A stretch of DNA of 64,000 bases. Source: Diorhabda sublineata. Its lineage: Eukaryota > Arthropoda > Insecta > Coleoptera > Chrysomelidae. Positions within the stretch are counted from its first letter, which is position 1, and each line of letters starts with the position of its first letter. The stretch covers positions 9,541,312 through 9,605,311 of the forward strand of contig NC_079483.1 of the NCBI RefSeq assembly GCF_026230105.1, read 5' to 3'. The notes below the pieces were generated by a model that had not been told where the DNA came from, did no database searches, and saw nothing but the letters and a program-made list of their open reading frames with translations. This document shows positions 1 to 12,799 of the stretch, in pieces. The position numbers were made by a program, and so were the translations under genes.

Positions 1-124
1 TTTTTTATCTCACCCGTCTAGGGCGCCCTCTAGGCGCTCAGTCTCGTTATTTAATAGGCAGACCTCGTATCAGATAGGAACCAGCGGTAAAAAAACATTA
101 AAACTGTTGAATTTTGTTAATCAA

Positions 125-1975
125 CGTCGATTTTTATGAAAATTTGGATATAAACTCTAATTACTCCAAAATCTACCCTGTGCCGAATGGTGCTTTTTAT
201 TTTTTAGGGGTGAAAACTATCCCTTAACGTAAAAAATATAAAAATCTTCGATTTTAGCATGTATTTGAGTGAAATACAGTTTAAATGAATTATTCGTAGA
301 TCTGTTGATATTTTTAAACAAGTTTATGATTAATCGGAGTCATGCAACCCCTCCAAAAATCATCCTCTAAGGGTAGTAATATTGAAAGAAACTTATTATA
401 ATCTCGATTTTTATGAAAATTTGATTTCAAGCTCTACTTACCCTCTTCTACGAAATCTTCCCTGTGCCGAACCGAACTTTTTATATTTTGGGGGTGTAAA
501 CTAACCCTTAATTCAAAAAAATTTAAAATATCAGATTTTGTGCATGTTTCGGGTGAAATAAAGTTTAAATGTATTACTCGAAAATCTTTTGACATTCTCA
601 AATACCTCTATGATCAATCAGATTAATGTAACCCCTTCAAATCATCCCCTAATCATATGAAAAGTTAAAAAATAATCTCAACGATTCTTTTATAAATAAA
701 AAATTACTCAAAAGTGTATTTATATTGAATATTTTGTCAATATTATTAATAACTGTTGCTTTTTAAATATTTCAACCCTTATGAAACCCACCTTCAAAGA
801 CAATGACAAATTCCACAAAAATAATAAAAAAACAAAAATGTTTTTAAAATCAATCAACAATATTTCTCGATTGTACGCTCCACGTTTCTCTTTTTCCAAT
901 GCTCCAAAATTCGTGCTCCGAAATTTTGAAAAAAAAGCAGTTTGGTTTTTCGACAATATCTCGCTCAATTTTCAAGCTATAAACTTTTTTAAAAAAGCAT
1001 TTTGTAGGAGATTTCAAGTACTTCAACTTCATATCAATTAAAGCTTTTGTTGACCCTCGGTTTCAAAAAGGGTTCAGCTCAAAGGGGTTGGTACGCGAAT
1101 GCAATATTTGAACTAATGTATTTCCTTGAATTTTTTTTGTACATAGATTTAAAACAGCTTAAAATTTTTGGTAAAAAAAACCCTACAATTCATATTTGGA
1201 ATATTTTCTCATAACGTTTTTTTTTTCAAGATTACGGAAATTCAATGTTCAATAATCAATAATTTTTTCTTAAATAAGCATTCAAAACCGGTCAAATCGC
1301 ATGGATCGTATCAATAATACGAAAATAAAGTTAATTGCAATTTGAATACTATTAATTTCAATCAGGGTGGTAATGGCGAGGGTATAATTATTACATTGTT
1401 TCAAAAAATAAAAAAGAAGAAACCTTATTTTTGCTATAAAACAATCAAATCTTATGCAAAAGACTTTTGACAGTACTCATTATAAAGGTTTTCCTATGTG
1501 CTTCTAAAAAGATCTCTTGAGTTTTTTCCAAAAATTTCATCAATTTCAAGTTATTTAAGGTTAGAGGTTTTCAATTTCAACAAGCAATAACTCAGTTATT
1601 ATTGAATTTACAGAGGTCTTTAAAAAACGAATTTCTTTGTTTTTTTATTAGCTACATTTTTGTTCTTAATGATTTTGCTGATAAAATGAAAACTTTCTAA
1701 GTTATTCATGAAAAACTGTAAAAAATATGCGTTTTTTTTTAATGCAAAATAAGAAGTTTCAATCGTTAAAAACTCTAAAAATAGCAACTTTAGAAAAAAC
1801 TTTGTACTGTAAAAGCTGCTTAGAATTAGTCAATCTATCGACCTACAAAATTATTTTGTTGAAATAATTTTTTATCTCCAAGAAGGGGTGGCTTTCACCC
1901 CCCTTCGACACAGGGTAGGTTTTGAAGAAGGTTATAAATACTACCTTAATACCAATTTTCAAGAAAATCTACCTT
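125..1975. mobile_element. Probable non-coding transposon with inverted, duplicated ends
   Basis: The left part has two direct copies, about 280 bp apart, of a block with the core CTACCCTGTGCCGAA (near 173) or CTTCCCTGTGCCGAA (near 464), followed by a G-rich run and the text GTGAAAACTA or GTGTAAACTA. At 1870-1975 the same block occurs in inverted orientation (TTCGACACAGGGTAGG, then an inverted match to the GATTTTTATGAAAATT stretch near 130). The interior is AT-rich and non-coding. This is the layout of a non-autonomous element with long imperfect terminal inverted repeats. The family is not identified and the exact ends are uncertain. Confidence 0.45.
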
Positions 1976-2278
1976 GATTATCAAAATTCCACGGGAAATC
2001 AGCTGATACCTGGCTTAATATATTACAGGTTAAAAGTTTTTGCCCACCCTATAGTTTGCTTGATAGATAAACAAAAAAAAAACAGTACGATCGAATTTCA
2101 TATTTATATTATGGATAAATAATCTTCGTCGTGGCTCCAATCGTTTTTCGGGATATTCCAAAGATGTGAGACAATAATTTAACCAGTAAATCAAGAATTT
2201 AATAATCAATTATTGAATAAATTATCTATTGTCAGAGGTGGTAGATTTCAATGGTTTGTTCATCGTTTTGAACGAACG

Positions 2279-3270
2279 AACCATAGAACTTTAATTTGTA
2301 ACGGTCTCTATTAATTTTTTCGTATGACAGCTGTCAAATGTTTAATACCAATTTGTGCAGAGAAAAGCTACAAATTAACGATTTTTGTCAAAATTATGGA
2401 TTTGTATGTGACATGTTTCCATATTTTAAGATATGAAGTCAATTATATCGATGATCCTAAAACTTTTAACCTTTTTCGTTACGTGAAAATACTTATATAT
2501 GATAATTTAATTTATTTTGAGAAACAAAATTGAATATATCGGTGATACAAACCATAGAACTTTAATTTGTAACGGTCTCTATTAATTTTTTCGTATGACA
2601 GCTGTCAAATGTTTAATACCAATTTGTGCAGAGAAAAGCTACAAATTAACGATTTTTGTCAAAATTATGGATTTGTATGTGACATGTTTCCATATTTTAA
2701 GATATGAAGTCAATTATATCGATGATCCTAAAACTTTTAACCTTTTTCGTTACGTGAAAATACTTATATATGATAATTTAATTTATTTTGAGAAACAAAA
2801 TTGAATATATCGGTGATACAAACCATAGAACTATAACTTGTAATATTATGCATTCGTTTTTTGACAGTTGTCATATATTTAAAACCAATTTGTGCAGACA
2901 TAAGTTACAAATTGGACGATTTCTGTCAAAATTATTGATTTGTATGTGACATATTTACACATTTTGAGGGATGAAGTCAATTATATCGATGATCCAGCTA
3001 CAGAACTAAAACTTTAACCTTTTTCGTTACGTCAAAATGTTTATATATGATAATTTAATTTATTATGAGAAACAAAATTGATTATATCGGTGATACAAAC
3101 TATAGAACTATAACTTGTAACATTATTGATTCGTTTTTTCGTAGTATTGACAGTTTCCAAATGTTTAATACCAATTTGTGTAAACAAAAGTTACAAATTG
3201 GGCGATTTCCGTCAAAATTATTGATTTTAACATATTTTAAAAAATAAAGTCATTTATATCGATGATCTAA
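2279..3270. repeat. Tandem repeat, 271-bp unit, about 3.6 copies
   Basis: Units begin at about 2279, 2550, 2821 and 3102. The first two appear identical over the whole 271 bp; both contain the same 69-codon open frame (2324-2533 and 2595-2804). The third and fourth copies are clearly diverged, and the fourth breaks off near 3270. Each unit contains the text CCAATTTGTG and an AT-rich tail. The open frame is not kept in copies 3 and 4, so it is not regarded as a gene. Confidence 0.85.
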
Positions 3271-4769
3271 ACCATAAAACTAAAAGATTTGTCGTCTAAA
3301 CTTGGTTTAATCGAACATAACCTCAACCACAAACTTTTGTAATTTACAACATTATGTAAGAATTCCACGATCATGTACTGGAATTTTACCCCTCAAGCAT
3401 TGAGGAATATAATTAAAAATACTCGAACATATTAGGGCAAGTGTATAGAACTAGATTATGGATTATTAGGGAAACAAGGATCTAAAATAATGTGTAATAG
3501 TAGATATTTTTTATTACTAAGTTCATTATTAAATTGAAATTTTTTTATTAAATATCATTGTTTCGGGGTATATTTTTTGTCCACTTGTAGTTTTTTTAAA
3601 AAAAATACATAAGTTCTATGGCCCTGGAAGTTTTCGAACTTGCTGTAACTTGGTTCTTGATAATAAATTTGGAACAATCAAAATTATTTGCCTGTACACA
3701 TAATTAATGATAAAATTTAGATGTTTCACCTTGTATATACGGTTATAAGTAGAATTAACCATACACGCATACTTGAAACCCTAATTACTACCGGGTTTAT
3801 CCAACTTTTAAATAAATGTTTTTAAAATTAAATTTGACTAATGAACTGAATATTCGGGTCATAATTTATTTATATCTGTCTGTAAACATGATATATTTCA
3901 ATAAAGATATGAAAAAAAATCACAAGTTGTTTATTTTTATTTCTTCTACAAATAATACGTCATACATATAGAGATTGTATCCATAGAGGAAGACAAAAAG
4001 TGGCTTGAGAAGACCATTAAACATGACCAACTAAAGAAGAAGAAGAGATTTTCTTGCCTGTCGAAACAAATATTTTGTATATTATTATGCTATTTATTTT
4101 TCTATAAAACGATGAATACTAATTTAAGTTGAGCATCTGGTAAGAGCTAACAATATTAATTTATTACACCTTGTGTTATTTAAGTAAATATTTCACTTCG
4201 TGTTCGCGTTAAAAAAGTAATATATTAGAGAAGATTCATAAAGGAAGCAATTATATTCACAAATGTTTTCCAGACATTTAAAGTATGTATAACAAAAAAA
4301 ATGAACCTATCCAGACTGTAGCACAATAGTTCTATTTCTATATATAACTCATGAACACAATACGTTAAAGTATTTATAATTTAATTCAATTCAAACCGTT
4401 ATTACTATTTTTAGTAGCTACATTTTAAATTACGAAATATGTTAATACATATACAAACAGTTAAAATACCTTTTTTTTTCTAAATAATTGTCGACACACG
4501 TGCAACACTATTCACATATAACACGAAAGTATTAAATTTCACTAATGATATCGTTAGTAGCTGCTAAGTTTAAATAAAGGATTTCCTTTAAGCGCGAATA
4601 TTTTTATAATTTCAGACAGCGTATTACATTATTCGAACGGGAAGAGAACCGATTCGGGTCTTCTTCCAAACATTAACAGTGGCATTCTCAGTTTAAAATG
4701 TGACAGCACCTATATGCGAATATTTATAGATACTTGCCGTTTTAGCCCAGTCAATATATAGATAAATTT

Positions 4770-4882
4770 TATGTTTCTAAATCGTCTTGATTTTAAGTCT
4801 CTTCTGTTATAAAATTTTTATAATTTTTGGAAAAATAATTTTATAACAGAAAGACCTGAAATCAAGACGATTTAGAAACATA
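4770..4882. repeat. Short fold-back hairpin element
   Basis: TATGTTTCTAAATCGTCTTG near 4770 is repeated in inverted orientation as CAAGACGATTTAGAAACATA ending at 4882. The pairing extends inward through AGTCTCTTCTGTTATAAAA against TTTTATAACAGAAAGACCT. The whole unit folds into one hairpin of about 113 bp with a small AT loop, as in fold-back MITEs. Confidence 0.75.
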
Positions 4883-5068
4883 TACATACATAAAATGTTT
4901 TAGAAATTTAAAAAAATTATACAGATTATTATACTTGATTGCAAAAACAAGTTTTTCCAAAAGCTTGTACATTTTTTAGCTCAATTTATTATTTTTTTAA
5001 ATAAATATTTGATTGCAAGTTAATTCGAATCAGTTACATTCCCTTGTTGATTGAGTGCCGCGTTTATA

Positions 5069-5596
5069 CCATAGAGTTAATATTAAAAATAGATAGAGCG
5101 AAGTATGGGAGCTTGTACAAGTATACCCGAACTGCTCATATAGAGAGAGAGAGAGAACATCGGTATACCAAAGACTTTTCCACAAAACATAGAACGGTCT
5201 ACATAATCCAATCTGTCAGATTGTCTTCTGATATCATAAATTACTCGACGTTACCTCACTTTCTAGTAAAATGTAAACAAATAATGTGCTTCTTTTATGT
5301 TAACCTCAATTTATAAAGTGAATATATTGAGAGAGACCCAATAGACTTCCTGTAATTTTTGATGTTATCAAAGTAGATCTTGTGGGGTTAATGAAAGTTC
5401 ACCGTTCTATTCAACTCTATCTTTCTCTACTTTTTTCTTATTGGATCGCCATGACATTGAAGTTTCGAGTAGGGGAACGTCAACGGAAGAACAAGTTTTG
5501 ATTTTAATTGGGAATATAGAGTGGTAAACCGACGCTCTCCCTCTCTTTTCCATTTCCACTTTAATCCCACTCTTATCTTTAATATTAACTCTATGG
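5069..5596. mobile_element. MITE-like element with ~22-bp terminal inverted repeats
   Basis: The left end CCATAGAGTTAATATTAAA at 5069 is matched in inverted orientation by TTTAATATTAACTCTATGG ending at 5596. No transposase is seen inside. A further copy of one end (TTAATATTAACTCTATGG) occurs near 53093-53110, so the terminus is repeated in this genome. The target-site duplication is not clear. Confidence 0.6.
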
Positions 5597-7146
5597 TTTT
5601 TACATAAACGTGACGGAAACCGACACAATTACAGCTTAATCTGTTACTATTGTTTCTATAGAACTCAAATTCTGTTTATAACGCCATCTCTACTTTCAAT
5701 TATAAAGTCAATCATCATTTTACAGTAAACTGTAAAAACGAGTATGTATAGAGATGGGACTCTATTAGATGAAAATGGCGCTTGTCAAATACTTTTTACA
5801 TTTTAAATGTAACTTCGAAGACGCTATTCTAATTTTCAGTATTTCAGGCATAGTTAAAACCATTAAATTTTAAACGCTTCTATGAATTGCTTCTATTCCA
5901 GTTTTCCTGATTTCTACTCTTGAAAACATTCTTTTCATTTTTTCTTAACCAATATCTAATTTGACCAGACTAACGTAGCTTGTTTTAGTCAAGTGCAATG
6001 TTCTTTACATCCTTGCACATACATTTTATTTTCACAGTCTACGAGATTGTATTACCTGTATTCTAATTAACTGATTTTCAGAAACTTTTGTAAATGAATG
6101 AAAAAAAAATGGTTCAAAAATATATAGACAGTTTGCGTCCTTCGTCTCGAAAATGAGATAGAGATAAAAATAATTTGCTCATTTTCATGTTTAATTTACA
6201 TTATACTTTGTTCTGTATGTACGTAGACATGAATCAAATTTAGATATATAGGGTGTAGCATACATATGGATTAAAATTTCATTTTTTATTTAATTAACAT
6301 TTAATTAAATATTTCTACAAAAAATGGATTTCTATAATTTTGTTTTATGCAAAACATTTTCTTTTATATCGTTTTGTGGGTAAAAAATAAGACTGAACGG
6401 GATGAATAAAATCCATGTTTTTGATACTGTACAAGTACACAATCAGAGTTGCCATCAAAAATTTAAATCTAGTGACTCCCTGAAGTAGTTCGGGATTAGA
6501 TCCACGAACAAAGCTATAATTTTTCCTGATACCATGGTCCTACATACAGGTCTGAAAACAAGGGTAGCCAGGTGGATTCATTTTACGGACGATAAGTTAC
6601 CTCACTCTGTGGCCGCCAGGTCGGCGTTGTAATCAAGAGATGGTGTTAAATTGTGTTAACCTAATAGTTATTATTTCTATAAGTAATGAATTGTTATAAA
6701 TAAAAGTAGATAATATGTAATTATATAAAAATAGTTGAATAAGTATAAAGATAGCACTGCTAGCCGCTATATGGAAAATGGGCTTGGTTTCTAGACCTGC
6801 ATATAAAACCGTGCCTGATTCAGAACAGAGTACATCTGTTTGTAATAGGTGTAATAGAGCAATTTATTCAAACGGACTAACTCCAATTTCACGCCCATAA
6901 CTGTCATTTAGTGTCAACTTCATATTGTCAATTTTTGTTTGTTTAAAGTATTAAAATAAAAAATAAATAACATTTAAATGTAAACAGCTGTGTTACTGCA
7001 ACTATAATATTTGCTATTTACTTAAACATAAATAGTACAAATTCCATTTTCACAAGTGTTTGAAATTATTTCATATAAATAAAAATTTGTTAGTAACAAT
7101 TTTTTATTATTCTTAGTAAGTGAATCATACTATCAATTTAATAAAA

Positions 7147-10100
7147 ATGTCTAGTACTAGTGTTGATAATGTATCGGGAGAAGCTCAGGTAAGTGTATTA
7201 TTGATTACATCAACGTTTGTAAAATAAATTTTTTAAGGAGTATGATGGATCAGGTAATATGTGTCTGGAATTGGCATTAGAAGGTGAACGTTTATGTAAA
7301 GCTGGCGATTGTAAAGCAGGAGTGGCTTTTTTTCAAGCTGCCATACAAGCCGGTACCGACGATTTAAGAACTCTCAGCGCCATTTACAGCCAATTAGGAA
7401 ATGCATACTTTTATTTAGGAGACTATGGAAAAGCCATGCAATATCATAAGCACGACTTGACTCTAGCAAGGTAAAATATTCAAATGTGTGAATTCTTAGG
7501 GTTTATTTGTTTCATTATTTTAAAGGACAATGGGGGATAAACTTGGAGAAGCAAAATCTTCAGGTAATTTAGGTAATACTCTCAAAGTAATGGGTAAATT
7601 TGATGAAGCAGTTGTTTGTTGTAAAAGACATCTTGAGTTGTCTAGAGAATTAGAAGACAAATTAAGTGAAGGAAGGGCTCTTTATAACTTGGGAAATGTG
7701 TATCATGCCAAAGGAAAACACATAGGGAGAGTTGGTAATAAGGATCCAGGAGATTTTCCTGAAGATGTGAAAAGTTGTTTACTTCAAGCTGTAACATATT
7801 ACGAGTGAGTCTTTACACTTTTCAGATGTAATTTCATATTTTATTATTATTGTATGTCTATAAATTTATAATATCATTCTTAATGTTGAATTTTCTATTT
7901 CATAAATATTCTAGAGAGAATTTAGCATTAATGCAAGACTTAGGGGATGTTGCTGCTCAAGGTCGAGCATGCGGGAATTTAGGTAATACTTTTTACCTTT
8001 TGGGAGATTTTGCACAAGCTATTCATTACCACGAAGAACGATTGTCAATAGCCAGACAGTTTGGAGATAAAGCTGCCGAAAGGAGAGCTCACAGCAATCT
8101 AGGAAACTCTCACATCTTCATGGGTCAGTTTGAAGAAGCTGCTCACCATTACAAGTAAATATCTTTCAAAATATAAAGAATAAATAGAAAAATGACATTT
8201 ATTTTTTGTTAAGACGCACTCTTTCCCTGGCCCAAGAACTTTGTGATCCAGCTATTGAAGCACAAGCTTGTTATAGTTTAGGAAACACTTACACTCTGCT
8301 TAGGAACTATGATGCTGCCATAGAATATCATTTGAGGCATCTTCTGATTGCACAGAATCTCTCAGATAGAGTTGGGGAAGGAAGAGCTTGTTGGTCATTG
8401 GGTAACGCGTACGCTTCATTGGGTAATCATGATAAAGCTTTGACTTTTGCCAAGAAACATTTGGAAATTAGCAAAGATGTAAGTTATTAAAGTACATTGA
8501 CTCCAAAATGATATTTAACCTTTCCACTGCTGTTATTATCTTATCGATATTTTCTTGAAATTCATTAGAATGGGTTTATGGGTTTATTTTAGTTGCTTGA
8601 AGATCTTGTACCTGACTTTAGGTGTAGTCAGCATCACAGAATATTTGTCTAGACCTACTAAAGTGGGTTGACTATAGAAGAGCGTCGCAGTGAAAAAGTT
8701 AATTAATATTCATGCTTTATCTGTGATAATGTTTATAATCACGTTTATGTTATTATTTTTTTATTCAGTTGGGCGATTCGATGGGAGAAGCTACAGCCAA
8801 AATGAATATATCAGATTTGAAAAAAATTTTAGATATACCAGAAAGTCCGAGTGATGATACAGAGTCAACTAAATCGGATGCTTCGAATAATGTAGGTCAA
8901 TCGCATGTTCAAAGGGTGAGACGTGAAAGCATGGAACAGCTTAGTCTGATTAAGGTAGTGGCTTTGCCTGATTTTTTATTTCTTGCATGTAATTTGTACA
9001 AAATAATTCTTAACCAAACGGCATTTGTTTTATATGTAAATGAATAACTTGTCTGAAAATAACTTGGGCTTCTTTTTGTTCAATTTTTAGTGCTGAAATT
9101 GTTTTGCAACATTCTTGAAATAACGTTTAGTGTTTATGGTGTAATTGTGACAGTAGGTGCTTCAATTCTGTTACAGGTACATACGTAAGTCTCTTAAGAA
9201 CAAGCGTAATATGTACAAAACAACATTGGGTATTATGCTTGTTGATAAAAGATCTCTTGAATGTACAAAGAAGCAGAATTGAAGAAACACCATAAACACT
9301 TCGTTTCTTTCTTTGTATGTATAGTATTTATGGTCGACAAGGCAATTTTTGTTAAATGTTAAGTGTTTGTGATGTAATTGTAAAATAAAAGGTTTTTGTG
9401 AACCCCTGACTACAACAAATGTATGTAGAAATGTTTAAATGTGGTTTTAATAGTGAATTTTAAAAACATATTCAGAAGCTTGTGAATGTTTGGTACTAAA
9501 GTTTTGATAATACATGAAATTCAACATGACTGATATAATGAAGAAATAATATTGGTACTTTAGAAAGAGTAACATTACAAGAAAATCTTAGAAGTATATT
9601 GACAAGATACGTAACAGTAATGAATGGTAATTGTTTTTAAATAAGAAAAGATCGTAATTGAGGTAGATACTTCCATAATAAAACATCGATTTCATTCAGA
9701 TCAATGTTTTTTTAAGAAGAAATCTAGATTATGACCTTAAAGTGTAGTAAAAAATACTAATGATATATTTGCTTCTGCTGTGAGGGTTTTCAGCAGTACC
9801 AACCTTCAAAAATATAAAATCAGTAGATAATAAATGTATTGTGTAATAATTAGAATAATAACAGTTGTGGAAACAAATTTCCGAAAAAAGAATCCAATAA
9901 AAAATCATTGATTAACATCATTACGCCTACTTCACATACTGCAAATAAAATTCTTTCTTCAACAACAGAAATAAGCACTGAACTTATTGATTTGCAGAAT
10001 AATTTCATCCACTTTTTGCTAACACAGACCCTTAGTAAAAATATTTTTTGTTTCCATTGTTTGTTCATATGGAAAAAATCAGCTAATTGACTAATAAGTA

Positions 10101-12439
10101 CCAGTCTACAATATTTTACCAGTTGATTGAACTTGATACAGTTGCCAAACACCCCAAGTTGGTAGCTGGTGATTAAACATATTTCAATGTTTGTGGTTCA
10201 ATAGCTGCTTTAATCCTGATCCTTTGGTTGGGGATCTTTCATGAAAAACCATATTGAACCCCAATATTCTTTTTGGTACAACCAATATCACATTGTTGTC
10301 AATTTTATTCCACTCTTGCTAATACATTTGATTGTAATTTTTTTATCACTAATTTTAAAATTCCAGTTAACTCCAGATGGAAAACGGCCGGGTTTGTCGT
10401 TGCCTCAAAAAACTACCATGAAAGCCTCAGTGGGGGAAGAAGACGATTCGTTCTTCGAACTGTTATCCAGATTCCAATCGAAAAGAATGGACGATCAACG
10501 TTGTTCTCTAACTGTCGATAACAAAGAAAACAGAAACACAAACAACATTCCTTATAACAATGAAACTCCTGAAGATTTAATTGATATGATAGCCGGAATG
10601 CAGAGCAAGAGAATGGACGAACAGAGAGTATCTTTACCTCATTTACCTGGTATTTCTAATTAACAGATAGTTAATATCAGAAACTAATCGTTTTATTTTA
10701 GGTTTGCAATCGAATTCTCGTCAAATATTGTCGGATCCGCATCGTTCTAACAGTGTAAACAGTGTTCCCGATGACAATTTCTTAGATCAGTTAGTCCGTT
10801 GTCAAGATTCTCGTTTGGAAGATCAGAGATCTCCGTTGCCTGTCGCCGCCGTTGACGCAGAAACTGATCCCCCGCCGCCAACGAATAGTAGTAAAAGCGG
10901 AGCCACCGTCCCCGATGAAGATTTCTTTTCGTTAATTATGAGATTTCAATCTGGTAGGATGGACGACCAACGTGCTTCCGTACCAAGAAGAGAAACAAGG
11001 TGAAACGCTTTTTTTAAATCGTATTTTACTTAATCCTTTTCGAAAATTTGATATTTTTGATGTTAATTGTAACACATCAGGATTTTGGTTATTTATAAAC
11101 AGAAATTGAAATTTTCAAAACTTATCAACTTCAAGCCAAAAACTGAATTTTTTTTCGCTTAAACAATTTACAGGCTATAAAAGAATAACTTGAATCTAAT
11201 AACCATTAAGACCCCCCAGACCACCTTTACCATGATTATCTATTATGCTTATATAAAATATCCAATTTATTACTAGCTTAGGGTTGATTTCTTCATATTA
11301 AGACCCTTTAAACTGCTTTCACAATGGTCATTCAGTGTGTTTAGAGGACACATGGAATCCCATACTAGTATATAGAGTTGCTTTCTCCACATTAAAATAC
11401 TTTTATTGTGGTCATCAGTTGTGCTTAGAGAACATAGACCATCCCATACAGGTTTAGTTGATTTCAACAAAATTGAGTGCCTACAGTGCTGTTTGGTTGT
11501 CCGTAAAGAGAGCAATTGATCAGTATGTTTTTTTTCCTTCATATTAAGGTCTTTCAGACCACCTGTAACATGTTTTAGAAAGAGTATAGAGAACATAAAT
11601 ACTAGCTTAGAGTTGCTTTCTACAGATTAAGGCCCCTCAGACTAGATTGTTAAGAAACCATACACTATGCATATTAAACTTATCCTCAGACTTCTATTAC
11701 CAAGTTTAGAGTGTGTACAGCAATTTCATACTAGTTTAGAGTTGCTTTCTACATATTAAAGTCTCCAAACACTGTTACCACGGTCATCTATTTTATTTGG
11801 AGAATATAAACAACCCCATACTAGTTTAAAGTCAATTTTTAGATTTACCATTGTCATCTAGAATTTTAAGAGACCATACACTATTCAGAAGACTTTTATA
11901 GTAGCACCTCACATACTCTGCCTTTTTAAGTTCGATAAAGCTTTTTCTCAGCCATTATTACAAAAATTAAATCTTGGTCTTCTAAACCCACATTATTCAT
12001 TTAAAATTTAGCATCTATTTTTTCTTGAAGTATCATTTCGATTAGAAATTTTTCGGGTTTGATTGATAAAGTGGATAAACTTTTTTGGAGGGTCGGTAAT
12101 ATTCTCCAGTTTCTACTCCTTCCCTTCTAAATTCCATCATTTAAGTGGCTAGTAACTGTTGGTATTAATGAAATTTCTAATTTTTTTTTGTTTTTTTTTA
12201 TAAATGTGTCAATAGAACAAGTTTATTACATTTAATTAACAGTATAACTCTATATTTGAGTTGTGCATACACTTAACTAGAATTTTAAACTTTAATTTTG
12301 AATTACACTGTATATTTTTTATGTAAATGAAATACTAATGTTTTTGTTTGATTTCAGAATCGCAAATGGTAGTGTACCTCATCCTCCTGATAATTTAAAC
12401 AACAATTTAAGGAATTCTTCGACCAAAAAGAAAAAGTAA
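7147..12439 (+). CDS. pins: Pins/LGN-type G-protein signalling modulator (TPR + four GoLoco motifs)
   Basis: Nine phase-consistent exons: 7147-7188, 7238-7470, 7526-7804, 7915-8154, 8214-8478, 8769-8954, 10367-10649, 10702-10999, 12358-12439, giving 635 aa (Drosophila Pins and vertebrate LGN are similar in length). Residues ~20-350 are tandem TPR repeats with recurring motifs such as GNLGNT, AxxYH and GDKxxE. In Pins/LGN these bind Inscuteable and Mud/NuMA. The linker has RRES at Ser407, matching the Aurora-A type site of the Drosophila linker. Four GoLoco motifs follow at ~441-460, 483-502, 532-552 and 580-600, ending MDDQR, MDEQR, LEDQR and MDDQR. Each keeps the Gln-Arg that engages GDP-bound G-alpha-i/o. 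The C-terminus is lysine-rich. The known role is linking cortical G-alpha to the spindle-pulling machinery in asymmetric division. The first intron is only 49 bp. The product call is firm; the start is supported by the phase-0 exon 1. Confidence 0.95.
8655..8700. repeat. Repeat-family terminus shared with 38033-38075
   Basis: The text GACTATAGAAGAGCGTCGCAG in pins intron 5 closely matches GACTATAAGAGGGCGTTGCAG downstream of lace (near 38040), each followed by an A-rich GTGAAAAAG-like or GTAAAAGGG-like tail. Both look like one end of the same dispersed element; the other end was not found. Confidence 0.35.
9127..9305. repeat. Imperfect inverted repeat in pins intron 6
   Basis: GTGTTTATGGTGTAATTGTG followed by GCTTCAATTCTG near 9131-9172 is matched in inverted orientation by CAGAATTGAAG then CACCATAAACACTTC near 9274-9303. 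The segment could fold into a hairpin of about 170 bp. It lies in the 1.4-kb intron 8955-10366 and has no coding potential. Confidence 0.45.
11270..11850. repeat. Degenerate tandem repeat in last pins intron
   Basis: Variants of the phrase ACTAGTTTAGAGTTGCTTTC followed by TACATATTAA recur near 11276, 11363, 11602, 11728 and 11820, with irregular spacing of about 90-240 bp and much divergence. The block lies inside the intron 11000-12357 of pins. No open frame runs through it. Confidence 0.6.
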
Positions 12440-12499
12440 TACAATGTTCAATGGATTATGGATTTACGTTGTAGATAGTCTTTAACTAATTTGAATTAA

Positions 12500-12505
12500 A
12501 ATAAA
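12500..12505 (+). terminator. Candidate poly(A) signal of pins
   Basis: AATAAA lies 61 bp after the pins stop codon (12437-12439), in an AT-rich 3' flank. It is the first canonical signal downstream. Confidence 0.5.
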
Positions 12506-12799
12506 AACATCGTTTTGACTGAATTTTAAAAATTATATAACTGTAGGCATTCCAGTTCATAAGCGATGAATCAAATACAAATTTTTTTTACATTTAGTGA
12601 AGAAGCTTGTTGTTGCTTGGCATTTTTAATTAAACTAAGAACACAAAATTCCCAAATCAATTACGATATAACAACCCCCTCCTCAATAAATAATAGAAGA
12701 CAAAACCTAACCAGTCTTCCACTCCCTGAACAGTTTTTAATGTTATTTTTAGTTTGTTATATTTCTCCTGACAAATGTGACAGTGACGTTATAGATTCC

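Larger units (their letters stand above)
1..7146. other. Gene-free 5' flank with several repeat elements
   Basis: No exon with a recognisable protein and consistent splice sites was found in this stretch. Short open frames here (for example near 781-1041, 5044-5316 and 5407-5628) are low-complexity or lie inside repeats. Repeats at 125-1975, 2279-3270, 4770-4882 and 5069-5596 are listed separately. The segment 5600-7146 shows nothing I can name apart from the presumed pins promoter region just before 7147. Confidence 0.6.

Noticed and set aside
2324..2804. Pair of identical 69-aa open frames as a tandem gene family
   Set aside because: The frame lies in a non-coding tandem repeat and is not kept in the diverged third and fourth copies.
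5044..5316. 90-aa open frame
   Set aside because: Lies mostly inside the TIR element 5069-5596 with a GAGAGA run; no recognisable domain or splice context.
8955..9047. Continuation of pins exon 6 to an in-frame stop (alternative short isoform)
   Set aside because: Possible as intron retention, but the added residues are AT-rich and unlike the family; the phase-0 join to exon 7 gives the expected protein.
10241..10366. N-terminal hydrophobic extension before the pins GoLoco region (starting MKNHIEPQ)
   Set aside because: It is intron sequence that happens to be open; a clear acceptor at 10366 joins in phase to exon 6, and Pins has no membrane segment.
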